From positions 1 through 41,246 of the forward strand of contig NQMI01000235.1 in assembly GCA_002270565.1 (NCBI GenBank): DNA of 41,246 nt, given 5' to 3'. The stretch's first letter is position 1; each line of letters begins with the position of its first letter. A program made the position numbers and the translations under genes. The notes under the pieces were generated by a model. It was not told where the DNA came from. It ran no database searches and was given only the letters and a program-made list of their open reading frames with translations. Positions 11,320 through 21,223 of this stretch are shown here, piece after piece. Source of the stretch: Stenocarpella maydis (Eukaryota > Ascomycota > Sordariomycetes > Diaporthales > Diaporthaceae).

Positions 11320-11955
11320 ATGCCCCGCTCGGATGAAGCAGCTGCATTCTTCCACGCCGTGTACAGCGCGGTGCAGGAGATACCGCATGGCAGGGTCACG
11401 AGCTACGGGCACATCGCGAGGCTGGTCGGCACGCGTGAGTCTTGATCATAATCCACGCCCCCCCTACTCGCCACCGATGAAAACGTGTATTCCTCTCTCG
11501 AGAGCCCCCACCCGTATCTGACAGTGAAAAAACCCAACACAACAGCCCAGCGGCCCCGCCAGGTCGGCGTCTGCCTCAAGCACCTGCCCGCGGACGCCGG
11601 CGCGAGGTTCAACCACGACAATGTGCCCTGGCAGAGGGTGGTCAACTCCAAGGGCGTCATCTCGCCCAGGTCCGTCGTTCTCCCGCACACGTTACAGGCC
11701 CCCCGTCCCATACCGGCGAGATTAATTTGTACAGTGCATAATACTGACCAAGATCATCTCCACGGCAGGTCACAGCCCTCGGCCACACAGGACCAGGCCG
11801 CTGCTCTCAGGGCAGAGGGCGTGACGGTCACGGAGGGGGCGCTGGGAGAGCTCATGGTCGACCTTGCTGAGTTTGGTTGGTTTCCTGGCGAGCTGCCCTC
11901 CGAGGCTGGGGACGGCGGTGGCTTGGGTGAGGAGGAGGAAGAGCAGGAGGCGTGA
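11320..11955 (+). CDS. atl1: Alkyltransferase-like protein (Atl1 type), DNA-lesion binding
   Basis: A small protein with only the DNA-binding domain of O6-alkylguanine-DNA alkyltransferase. In fission yeast, Atl1 flips and binds O6-alkylguanine and passes the lesion to nucleotide excision repair. Exons 11320-11434, 11546-11669 and 11769-11955 give 426 nt, 141 aa. The decisive feature is VPWQRVV: the alkyl-acceptor Cys of the PCHR motif is replaced by Trp (residue 67), so no alkyl transfer is expected. Tyr29 (SYGHIA) and the recognition-helix Arg43 (RPRQVGVCLKHL) match the residues used for base flipping in Atl1. The tail is acidic (GLGEEEEEQEA), longer than in the fission yeast protein. The third acceptor is uncertain: AG at 11768 was chosen for frame and homology. 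Confidence 0.88.
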
Positions 11956-12693
11956 TGATTATGCCCTGGTGATGTTTCCACTAAATGCCATGGCCAATGG
12001 ACAAACCTTTAGTGTTGGTGAGGATATCTGAGAGGACTTTTACACCTCTCTCCTGCTTGAAAGCTTTCCCAAGGTCAAGGCACTTTCTACATCCTTCCTT
12101 TCCATCGCTTCAGCGCTCCTCAGCCAGCCCGTCAGTGTGAAAGGCCAGCTTTGAATCTACAGTAAACACATTCACCGCACTCATAGACTTTTCAAAACTG
12201 AAGCATAATCGTCCTCACCTACTAGCTACCATTCTGACTTTCCGACTGAGAGTTTCTCAACCGTCTTGTCCTCAACACTCATCCCACCAACGGCTAAAGT
12301 GATACTACCTACCCCCCCTTTGCACAGCCAGTGGACTTTCTTTCTCCCAATATGAGATTTCCACTCTTGCAAACGATGCCCGGTGACTTCATCTGATCTC
12401 GTTTGTTGAGGGTGGGTCGACTTCACTCATTCACTGCTTCCTGCCACTATAAGTATTGACTTCAACCTCTCAAATTTTGCACCAGACCCCCCCCCCTTCT
12501 GCAAAATATTTAAATCTGCTTCTGCAATCCCAGAACCTTCCTCTCTCTCTTACTTCCTTTCCTCACCCTCCCTTCTCTCCCTTCTTCAGCCCAAGACAGA
12601 CCATCACCGAGGCAACGAGCTCATCAGAGCGAAGCATCATCAGTAGCCCATCTTGATTCCTCCCCTTTACACCCATCGCACCCCATACCCACC
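11956..12693. promoter_or_regulatory. Promoter region of the repeat-protein gene
   Basis: This 740-bp gap has no supported gene. From about 12530 it becomes a CT-rich tract (repeated CTCTCT, CCTTCC) that runs close to the ATG at 12694, which is typical of well-expressed filamentous fungal genes. An AT-rich TATA-like segment (AAATATTTAAATC) lies near 12505-12517. Confidence 0.4.
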
Positions 12694-14238
12694 ATGAAAC
12701 CCGCCAAGAACCTCGTCGTCGTCGTCGCGGCCCTGGCGACCACCGTCCTCGACGGCGTCGTCGGTGCCCCGACCTCGTACCACCACAGCGGCGGCCCACC
12801 TCACGCCACTGCCATCTCCCCAGGCGCTGCCTCGCTTCCCAACGAGGGCGGCCTGGCTCACCCCGCTGATACCCTCTCCCCGCCGGCCGTTGCCGCTGGC
12901 GATGGCGTTCGTCGGGGTGAGGGTCACATGCCCATCTCTGCGGCCTGGGCCGGCTCTGTCGTCACTGTGACCGCCTTGGCTCACACCCACCACCTCTCTG
13001 TGGTCGACCCTCAGACCTCCAGCAACCCCATTGCCGTTACTGCGCGAGGTGGCGACATCGACGTGCGCCAGCACCTTCCGGGCCAGGGCGGCCAGCTGCC
13101 AGATGCGGTCGCAGTCCTCCCTGTTCAGAGGACAGAGATTGCAGACGTGGAGGCCCGCCAGCTTCTGCCCACGTCAATCTCTGAGCGACAGCTTTTGCCA
13201 ACCTCGATCTCTGAGCGCCAGCTTCTGCCCACGTCCATCTCTGAGCGACAGCTTTTGCCAACCTCGATATCTGAACGACAGCTTCTGCCGACCTCGATCT
13301 CTGAGCGCCAGCTTCTGCCGACCTCGATCTCTGAGCGCCAGCTTCTACCCACGTCAATCTCTGAGCGACAGCTTTTGCCAACCTCGATCTCTGAGCGCCA
13401 GCTCCTCCCGACGTCAATCTCTGAACGCCAGCTACTGCCGACCTCAATCACCGATGAGTCTCCGACAGCCACTGCCACCGCCGCGGCGTCGTCGTCAACC
13501 CTCACGGCCACGACCGCCGTCACCACCGGTACTGCTCAGCGGGCCGAGCCATCTTGCATCGGAGGGTGCGCCGTCAACTCCATGTCCGCTGCCCTCACGG
13601 CCGCCCCCGGGCCCGCGGGCGCCTGGGTGAGCTGCGTCGCCAGCGACAAGTGCGCAACCATGACCGGCCTCGACCTCCGCGGCGACAAGACGGCGGCGGG
13701 CCACCCCAACATCATGGGCGAGGCGGGCGAGGCCGCCATCAGCACCGTCCGCGTCACCGACACGGACACGTCCACCATCGTGGTGAGGCCGACGCCCCGT
13801 CCCCTCGAGGGCACAACCGTGACGAGCACCCACCAGGTCACCGTCACCATCCCGCGGTCTTCCACCACCACCACCACCACCCCGGCCGGCCCGTCCACCC
13901 CCGCGGCGGACACCGGCTACGAGTGGACCACCACGGCGACCTTCTACTTCTGCGACAAGCAGGGGCGCACCACCACCTCCTGCTGCTGGGTCTCGAGGAC
14001 CACGGCCCTCACCTTCTCCGTGGCGCCGTCGCCGTCAGGCACCGGCTCCTGCGCGCCGGCGTCCTCCCCCTCCCCATCCTCGGCAGACCCGACCATCCTG
14101 ATCACCGAGGTCGACAAGACCACAGCACTCACCACCCGCACCGTGTCCCTGGGCGGTGGCGCGCCCCGCCTGACGCCGCCTCCGGCCGCCGGCACCGAGA
14201 CCACGCTGGGGACCTCTGCCGTCCGGTCGGCTGCCTAA
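12694..14238 (+). CDS. Secreted protein with ten tandem decapeptide repeats
   Basis: Single-exon, 514 aa, function unknown. Residues 1-24 look like a signal peptide (hydrophobic NLVVVVAALATTVLDGVVG then a likely cut before APTSY). Residues 155-254 are ten head-to-tail copies of RQLLPTSISE, the last ending in TD instead of SE. After them come a Ser/Thr-rich stretch, two Cys-containing segments (PSCIGGC, VSCVASDKC), a long Thr-rich linker, and a domain with FYFC, SCCW and GSC; eight Cys in all. There is no C-terminal hydrophobic tail, so no GPI anchor is expected. Each repeat offers a single Arg as a possible cut site, so a secreted precursor of small peptides is one possibility; a structural or cell-wall repeat is another. 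I do not recognise a named family. Confidence 0.75.
   Translation: MKPAKNLVVVVAALATTVLDGVVGAPTSYHHSGGPPHATAISPGAASLPNEGGLAHPADTLSPPAVAAGDGVRRGEGHMPISAAWAGSVVTVTALAHTHHLSVVDPQTSSNPIAVTARGGDIDVRQHLPGQGGQLPDAVAVLPVQRTEIADVEARQLLPTSISERQLLPTSISERQLLPTSISERQLLPTSISERQLLPTSISERQLLPTSISERQLLPTSISERQLLPTSISERQLLPTSISERQLLPTSITDESPTATATAAASSSTLTATTAVTTGTAQRAEPSCIGGCAVNSMSAALTAAPGPAGAWVSCVASDKCATMTGLDLRGDKTAAGHPNIMGEAGEAAISTVRVTDTDTSTIVVRPTPRPLEGTTVTSTHQVTVTIPRSSTTTTTTPAGPSTPAADTGYEWTTTATFYFCDKQGRTTTSCCWVSRTTALTFSVAPSPSGTGSCAPASSPSPSSADPTILITEVDKTTALTTRTVSLGGGAPRLTPPPAAGTETTLGTSAVRSAA
13156..13455 (+). repeat. 30-bp tandem coding repeat, ten units
   Basis: Ten consecutive 30-bp units encode the same decapeptide. 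Units 1-2, 3-4 and 7-8 share an alternating A/B codon pattern (CTT CTG CCC ACG versus CTT TTG CCA ACC), so part of the array grew as a 60-bp dimer. Every difference I can find among units 1-9 is synonymous; unit 10 is complete for eight residues and then diverges. Confidence 0.95.
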
Positions 14239-15945
14239 GGGTAACGAGCAAAACGATTTTCTGTCTTTTGGGGGTGGATTAGAGAAGGGGTTTTTAAGTT
14301 GAGGGTGCTTCGTCCGCCTTGAGAGCGGTAATAGATTTGGAGAGAGAGAGGGGGGCGTTTGATAAGGTTGGTGGGTTCTTCCCATGGTAGATACCTCGGT
14401 AGAGGATTTCGACAACGAGGGACACTGACAAACCCCCTTCATTACGCTGTCCGTCTTGTGATGTCCTCGTGTGGGTGTTTTGTGTGATTGTGTGATGGTA
14501 CAAGACGCACGGGCATGGAATGTCATGTTTTGACGCGCAGCGCCAGCTGGGAAAGACTTGCTCGGCCATGACATGTAGACAAACCCATACCCATAGAACG
14601 AGACTATTGCGCGGAGGGCGCCAATGACGCAAGGCTCGCAGGGGAAGGATGCCAGCCAAGGGAAGGCCCGCCCTGACCAGCACCAATGTTGTCTTGCAAC
14701 CTAGGCCTTGGACCCCCCCAATACGACTTGTCAGGGCAATGCCGCTGGCAACAGGTGCGTTTTGGCCTTGCAAGATTGGCGACCTCGCTGATGATTAACC
14801 AACCCCATGAGAGCATTCTCTCACAGGCCCAAGAGGAACGTTGGCGACGCTACTTGACTCGCCCCCCCCCCCAAGGGAATTTTCCTGCATCACCAATCCC
14901 TCCTAATCCATGCCTCACTACTCTGCTCACTTGAGGACTGCTGGGCACCCCAGGATCATTGCGTTTCAATGCTGCGGAGCGGGCGCGACTCAACTAGACC
15001 CCCATGATAGTTGGCTGTGCGAGCCATCACAAATGCTACCCGTATTCCCAGCACTTGGCTCCAGGTGTGCTCCAGGTGTGTTTGGGCGCGACACTGAGCC
15101 TGAGACCATGTCAAAAGAGCGGCCATGTACACAAAGGACACAGCATTGGAGAAGTAGACTTCGGAGCTATGACATGGCGCAAGCCTTTCTGTAGATTGCA
15201 ATGACATTGCGCTATGCTAAGAACCACTGGTGGGCCACGGCAGTCACTGGACCCATGCGTACCAACCTCCGTAGGAAGAAAAAAAAAGAAGACGAAGAGA
15301 ACGCCCATCCACGGACGTGCAAAATCTCTGCCATGGGACGAAGGGCGTGATGACAGCACCTCAACTGGTCACACCCGAGCACCAATTGACATCGTTTAGG
15401 AAACACAAACTACCGAACTGAGGCTGGAAATTGAAAATCACAAGTTGGATAACACGCTTCGTACAAGCTGAACCAACGAGATGCCTGAGCCAAGATCTGC
15501 CTACCTATATACCAGCCTTCGACATAAAGTGGATAGGTTTCCAAGACAATTGGCTGGGTGAGCACGTGTACCCACTAAGACGTACCCATGGTGTTCAAAT
15601 CCGTCGAATTGTGACATCAAACCTCGTGCGAGGTAGCATTGATAGCTATTGTCTTGTCAGCGCAATGCTCGTAAACGAGTAGTGTGGCAAGAACATGGCA
15701 GGGGTGCGTTGCTGATCAGACAGCGGTTGAACAAGTGAATCAACATTGGAATTTTCAGAACAGGTCTGTGAACTTTGATTTTCTCATCATAGCAACGGGA
15801 GCAAAGGTAGTGCTGGGGACGAAAGAGATATAACATACCATTTTGGTTATGACGCCCAGGCGCTGTTGAGATTCTCAGCTCTGGGCGGAGACCACACATG
15901 ATGGTCTACAGGTGAATTGCTTGGCCATGAAGGCGAGCGGGCAGC
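14239..15945. other. Long intergenic region without supported gene
   Basis: About 1.7 kb between the ends of two convergent genes. The open frames on either strand are short and of unlikely composition, and none carries a recognisable domain. A weak tRNA-like B-box (GTTCAAATCC, 15592-15601) was examined and rejected. I see no repeat or RNA gene. Confidence 0.4.
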
Positions 15946-17565
15946 TCAGTCTTTGACGGGCAAAAGAAATCTGACCTTCTTGAATGGCTTGGCCTTCTTG
16001 GTGGGTCTCTTGACCTTGTTAGGCCGAAAGGACTTGGTCGGCGGTGTGGCCTTTGCAGGCTCGGCATCTCTTGCCGCCACCGAGACCTCAATTGTGGGAC
16101 GCGTGATCTTGACAGGCTGGGGTGCCTTGACTGGGCGAGTGGCCTCGGTCGGCTGGGGCGCCTTCACGGGCTGAAGGGCCTCGGCTGGCGGAGGTGGCTT
16201 CACTTGCTCAGTTGTTTCTTTCGGCTCGGCCGTTTTGATGGGGCGGGTGACCTGGGCGCGCCGAGAGGATGCGGCTGGCTTCGGTGACCGAATAGGGCGA
16301 GGAGCCTGAACGGCCTGAACAGCTGGAGAAGGATGGGCAGGCTGAGCTGGCTGGACAGGGGGCTGGACTACCTTGGTGGGCTGAAGGTTTTGGGACGGCT
16401 GTGGTGCCCTTGCCGGCTGGGGTTGCAATGGGGCGGCCTGAACCCGAGCTTGGGTTTGTGCACGAGCTGGGGGCTGAGGACGAGGTCCTCTGACTTTTTG
16501 AGGGGGTTCAGCCGGCGGAGGGGGTTCAGCCGGCTGCACGGCCTCAACGGGCATTATATCTTTGACTGGCGACGGAGCCTTGGTGGGTGGTGACGGCTTG
16601 GCCGGCCGAGTGAAAAACGAGTCCATTGTCTTTTGCTTTTGATCAAAAGCAGCGCTGCCAATACCGCCTCGCGTCTTTTTGAGGCCTTGAAGGTGCTCGG
16701 TGGAGTTGACAGTGGTGACCGTCATCAGGATCTCAAGGGTAGGAGCCTCGGGCTGACGAGATTCTGCTGGAGCACCGGCATTCTCTCTCGAGCTTTGACG
16801 GGGCACCACAGCGCCCAACAAGGGGCGACTGTTGACAGGCGCAGCGCCAGCAGGAGCACTGATCCTCAGGCGCAGATCTGCTTCGAGGTATCCAGTATTG
16901 GACCAGGAGGCCAGCCACTCCATCTTTCCAGGAGTGTCCGTCGGCCTTGTGAGCCTGGTCAGCTCCTCCGGGCCGAAACGTGCAAGCAGGCACCTCAGGA
17001 GGACGTTGAGGATAATCCCGTGGGCGACGATGGCAACCGAGTGGTTGACATCGCTATTGAAGCCTCGAAGGACGGTGGGGATGAGGTGAGCATCAATGAA
17101 GCGGTCCACTCTCGCCTTCATCGACTCCTTGCTCTCCGGCTCGATCCAGCCAGCTGGCTTCGGGGACGGCTCTGTCCCACGCGTACCGAACCGCCTGCCT
17201 TCCTCGGAGCCGAAGTCCTTCTCCCTCAGCTCAGGCAGTTGCACCACGTTGATCGTCTCGCCAGGGGGGTCGAGACCCGACTGCGTCTCAGCAATGGCCT
17301 CGGCAGTCCTGACGGCACGTTGTAGGTTGGAGACGAAGATGCGCTGCACGGGTCCGACGACAGACGACCGGGCGGCCAGGTGCGCGCCGAGGCGGCGGGC
17401 CTGGAGGACGCCATGGTTGGTCAGGGCAGAGTCGCGAGAGCCTGCACTAGATGGGAGCTGTTAGCAAGCTGGACTTGGGTAACCACAGATTGATGCGGGG
17501 AGAGCATACCAGAGACCGGCGACGTTGTCGACGGATTCGCCGTGGCGGATGAGAAAGAGACGCAT
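15946..17565 (-). CDS. Histidine phosphatase (phosphoglycerate-mutase-like) with PIP box and Pro/Lys-rich tail
   Basis: Phosphohistidine-type phosphatase of the PGAM superfamily. Exons on the minus strand: 17565-17510 and 17446-15946, with a 63-nt intron (GTATGC..CTAG). The total is 1557 nt, 518 aa. The N-terminus MRLFLIRHGES supplies catalytic His8. Also visible are the substrate-binding Arg in SNLQRAVRTAEA, the acidic PELREKDFGSEEG, and the second catalytic His161 in AIVAHG, so the phosphatase core (about residues 1-205) looks active. Residues 290-297 read QKTMDSFF, a full match to the PCNA-interacting PIP box, followed by TRPAK. The remaining 220 residues are low-complexity, rich in Pro, Lys, Gln and Ala, ending in a very basic segment (RPTKKAKPFKKVRF) that could bind nucleic acid or act as a nuclear signal. 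The substrate is unknown. Confidence 0.85.
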
Positions 17566-18559
17566 TTTCAGCGTCGAGGGTGCAAAAACATAGTCGAGGT
17601 AGAACTCGAGCAGCTCGGGCATTACATGGTGGGCGGCGAGGTCCCCAACAAGGATAAAGCAGACGGCGGGGTGGCGAAGTCTGCTGCAGCTGTGCGCTGT
17701 GAATGATGCGTGTTGAGTTGGTGTGGGAGCTATTGCTGATCAAAGGATTTTCCACAGCGAATCGGTGAGCTTTTTATTCTGCGCCCTGGAGGGGCCCTGC
17801 CTTGCCCTACCTGCTAGCGTGTGCTGGGGAGGGAGTTGCAGAAAGCCCTCACCGCCTTTCCGTTCCGGGATACACTTCGAAGAGCCTCAACGTTGCAGTC
17901 AATAACGTCTCATCTGCTCCATGACACTATACCGCATGCAAAGCCATGACCGATCCGCATTACGCTCTAGTGTTTCTCTTTGCCACTTACCCTATGTATA
18001 CTGATCCGTTGGACCATGTCCCCCTTTGATCTGTTTGGATTCAATAGCTGCTGGTTTTGGAGGCTTCATGCTCCGCATGCACGCTGCGACATATCTCGCC
18101 CTTCTCTGGCCTATCCACATAAATAAAGCTCAGGGGCCGGGCATTTGTGTGTCTGGGCCTGTCTGAACACCATGCTATCCACATCAAGCCGTTCAAACTG
18201 ACAGATGCGTATTTATCCACGGACCTTCAAGTTATTCTAAGCAACTAAGGTCAATATTCCAGGCGAGATGGCACATGTGTACCAGGAATGCGTGGTGACT
18301 CGGAATCAATGATCTGTTTCTGCAACTATATGTCGGATTCAGGGGCCAGGATTACCATTAGGGGTGCATCTGAGGGCAACCATCGGGATGAAAAGCCTCC
18401 TTCCACACCCATCCACAGCTGTCTCCTTCAGCCTCTCCTTTAACTTCACCCCAAAATCAGGCCGGCCGAGGGACCTCTCACACCCTACCTGGTCGGCGCA
18501 GTACGGCGCCACCTCAAAGGGGAGCGGTCTGGCCCTCATCTCCCTAACCCTGCTTGTTC
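17566..18559. other. Intergenic region, phosphatase promoter and dbp6 3' flank
   Basis: About 1 kb without a supported gene. The left part is the promoter of the minus-strand phosphatase; the right part is the 3' flank of dbp6. No RNA gene or notable repeat was seen. Confidence 0.4.
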
Positions 18560-21223
18560 TCACTCTACCAGCTTAGACCGCTTCTTGTTAGAGGACTCCC
18601 GGAGCTCCCCGAGGCTGCTCACCGCGGCCTCAAACTCGGCCTCCCGGTCCTCCCCCCACCGATCACTAATTATGACTTGACCCACCGCCTTCGCCCTGCG
18701 GATAACACCCTGCGCCGTCCCAGCCTTGCTCTGGCCCTTACCGGCAATAGCCGTCCAGAACCAACCTGCCTCGCGCTTCGTAAACAGCGTCCACGCATGG
18801 CCCTTCCTGCCTGCGCGCGCTGTGCGCCCCACGCGGTGCACGTACGACTGGACCGACTTAGGCATGTCGTAGCTGACGACGTGATCGAGGCTGGCGAGGT
18901 GGAGGCCGCGCTCGATAAGGCTGGAGGCCACAAGGATGCGGAGCTTGCGCGCCGCGAAGGCGTGCAGGGTCTTGCGGCGCTCCGAGGTGCGCGTCGTCGA
19001 GGTGAGGGTGCCGATGAGCGGGGAGAGCTGCGGGGAGAGGAGGGAGAGGAGGCGGGCGAGGCGGACGGCTCTCTCGTTAGATCCGGTGAAAATGAGAACT
19101 GTTGTGGTGAAGGGCTTCGGATGAGGCTTGGACGATTTGGCGCGCCCGTGGGAGGGAGAGGCGGTGGAGTTGGCGTCTGATTCATCCGAGTCGCTGTCGG
19201 ACGAGTCGCTGCTGCTGCTGCTGCCACCCGAGTCCGAGACGTCTGATTCAGACTCGGCCGCAGGCGGTTCTTCGTCTGCTTCAGCATCCTTCATTTCCGC
19301 GTCCTCCGCATCGCCATCGCTCATTGGCACCATGTGCTCGCTGTTGAGCAGATCCACCAAGTACAACGGCTTCCAGTCATCATTCCGTGTCTTGATGGCA
19401 GTTTCCTCTAACTGCGAGGGCAAGACATGCTCCACCTCGCTGTGAGCGACAGTGTCACTTAGCACAACTAGCTTCGGCCGAGAGAGCTTCAAACCATTGA
19501 GCAGCGTCAGGTCTCTCGTCATGGTCGCACTAAGCACCACCTTCCGAACGCCATTCTTGTTTGAGCCGGGGAATTCTCGAGCACCAGGCTTTTCTGTGGT
19601 GCTGAGCAGGGGCATCACGGTAGAAATCCAGTCCTGATATGTCTGGACGAGGAGCTTGTCGGCTTCATCGACGACAAGCCAGCGTACGTAGTCTAGTGTG
19701 AAACCAGGGGTGCGCTTGATGTGGTCGACGAGACGGCCTGGGGTGCAGATGAGTATGTCGACTTTTGAGTCATAATCGATGACATGGTCCGGGAGAGGCT
19801 CAGCCGGTGTCCCGCGTGGATTGGTCAGGTCCTCTAGCCAAGCCTTCTCGTTGAACTTCCGGACCAGATATTCTTGGTAGCCTTCAGGATCGTACCGATC
19901 ATATTCCTCCACTAAGTCGGCTTGTTCCTGTTCGAACTGCTTATTGCCCATGGAGGTGCCGACCTTGACCGGTTTCTTCCCCCGGCCAACGAAAACGGCA
20001 GCGCAGGCGTTGCACACCTCTTCCGCCTGCATGACCAGCTCACGGGTGGGCACAACAATCAGGCCCCGAAGACGAGTGATGTGGCTGGTCTGGCTGACAT
20101 CTCGCACCATGGGGAGAGCGTAGGCCAAAGTCTTACCAGAGCCGGTGGCAGCTGACACCAGTACATCACCTTGGCGGTCCGCAGAAGGCAGAAGGAGTGG
20201 TATGACTGCGGTCTGGACTGCAAAGGCTTCTTTGAAACCTTTGGCCTGGAGCCTCGTGGCAGCGTCCTCGGATAATCCCAGGTCTGTGAAAGGCGATGTT
20301 GCAGCAGGCGCTACTTGTATAGGATTGGCTATCCATTTCGGCAATGTCTCGTAGGTCGGCTTGACAGCCTCCTGCTTCACTGGTTTTGGCTGCGGCAGGG
20401 GCTCGAGACCATGCGCTTCGACCGCCGCGACGCCTTCATCATCGTAGGGCTCTTCTGTTTTGGGTCGTTCGGCGGCCTTCTTGAGCTCTTTAGAAGCCCT
20501 CTCGAGGACAGCCTTGTGTCCTGCCGCGATCTCATCATCCTCTCTCTTCTTTTTCTTCTTTTTACCGTAAGCAATTCCAGTCTTGTCGGCCACGATAGAA
20601 GATGTCGATTCCTCATCAACCTCGATATTTTGCTTCTTCTTTTTCTTGTTTTTCGGCCTCACATCTTCCTCTTCGACGCTGGCTGGCACTTCCTTGCGGT
20701 CATCGCCCGGAGTGGCAGCATTGTCGTCGAACCCAAAGGTGAAAGGTTGTTCGTCGCGCTGCTTGTTTTTCTTCTCTTTCTTGGTGGACTTCGGCTGCAC
20801 GGCTTCCTCCCCGGCTTCCGGCGTAACCTTCTTTTTGTCCTTTTTCCCCTTCTTCTCTTTCTTTGACTTCTTGTCCTGCACCTCGGGGACGGGATCAGGC
20901 TCTGGGGTATCAACCTTCCGCTTCTTGGCAGGGGACGGTTCGTCGTCGTCGTCGTCGTCGTCGTCGTAGTTGAACACGATCTTGGGAGGTAGGGAGTCTG
21001 GAGGAGGGATTGCCGCTGCGTTCAAGTGTGTTCTTGAGGTCGGGATTGATCTTTCGACAGTGGGGGTGGCGGTCGCATTGGGCTGTTTTCGTGGTGTAGG
21101 GACATATCTTGAGTATGGGACGGCGGAGGAGACTGCTGGCGAGGCTATCTCTGGTGGGGGAGCCGGAGCCTCTGGCTTTTGCTTAGATGACGCCTTGGGT
21201 GGCGGTATGTACCGAGCATACAT
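18560..21223 (-). CDS. dbp6: ATP-dependent RNA helicase Dbp6 (ribosome biogenesis)
   Basis: DEAD-box helicase of the Dbp6/DDX51 group, which acts in the nucleolus on early 60S pre-ribosomal particles. Single exon, 887 aa from the ATG at 21223. I chose this over the in-frame ATG at 21292 because MYARYIPPPK looks like the natural N-terminus. The first ~270 residues are disordered, with an Asp run (about residues 87-93) and many Lys-rich patches (KKEKKGKKDKKK), typical of nucleolar proteins. Helicase motifs in order: AATGSGKT (about 355-362), PTREL, TPGRLVDH, VVDEADKLL (about 515), LSATMT (about 563), FTGSN, SSLIERGLHL and HRVGRTARAG (about 790). An acidic Ser/Asp-rich insert sits between the two RecA-like lobes, in the stretch after YLVDLLNSEH. 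It is divergent from gpi3. Confidence 0.93.
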   Translation of the reverse strand: MYARYIPPPKASSKQKPEAPAPPPEIASPAVSSAVPYSRYVPTPRKQPNATATPTVERSIPTSRTHLNAAAIPPPDSLPPKIVFNYDDDDDDDDEPSPAKKRKVDTPEPDPVPEVQDKKSKKEKKGKKDKKKVTPEAGEEAVQPKSTKKEKKNKQRDEQPFTFGFDDNAATPGDDRKEVPASVEEEDVRPKNKKKKKQNIEVDEESTSSIVADKTGIAYGKKKKKKREDDEIAAGHKAVLERASKELKKAAERPKTEEPYDDEGVAAVEAHGLEPLPQPKPVKQEAVKPTYETLPKWIANPIQVAPAATSPFTDLGLSEDAATRLQAKGFKEAFAVQTAVIPLLLPSADRQGDVLVSAATGSGKTLAYALPMVRDVSQTSHITRLRGLIVVPTRELVMQAEEVCNACAAVFVGRGKKPVKVGTSMGNKQFEQEQADLVEEYDRYDPEGYQEYLVRKFNEKAWLEDLTNPRGTPAEPLPDHVIDYDSKVDILICTPGRLVDHIKRTPGFTLDYVRWLVVDEADKLLVQTYQDWISTVMPLLSTTEKPGAREFPGSNKNGVRKVVLSATMTRDLTLLNGLKLSRPKLVVLSDTVAHSEVEHVLPSQLEETAIKTRNDDWKPLYLVDLLNSEHMVPMSDGDAEDAEMKDAEADEEPPAAESESDVSDSGGSSSSSDSSDSDSDESDANSTASPSHGRAKSSKPHPKPFTTTVLIFTGSNERAVRLARLLSLLSPQLSPLIGTLTSTTRTSERRKTLHAFAARKLRILVASSLIERGLHLASLDHVVSYDMPKSVQSYVHRVGRTARAGRKGHAWTLFTKREAGWFWTAIAGKGQSKAGTAQGVIRRAKAVGQVIISDRWGEDREAEFEAAVSSLGELRESSNKKRSKLVE

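Noticed and set aside
13037..13630. Repeat-bearing frames in other phases across the decapeptide array
   Set aside because: A 30-bp unit is a multiple of three, so every frame repeats. Only the frame with the signal peptide shows synonymous-only variation.
12694..14238. Reading the repeat protein as a confirmed RiPP precursor
   Set aside because: No UstYa/DUF3328 oxidase, tyrosinase or transporter lies nearby and the repeat lacks the dibasic KR site, so the idea stays a hypothesis.
15544..15620. tRNA-like A-box and B-box words with partial acceptor pairing
   Set aside because: The T-stem and D-stem do not pair and the acceptor has only five pairs.
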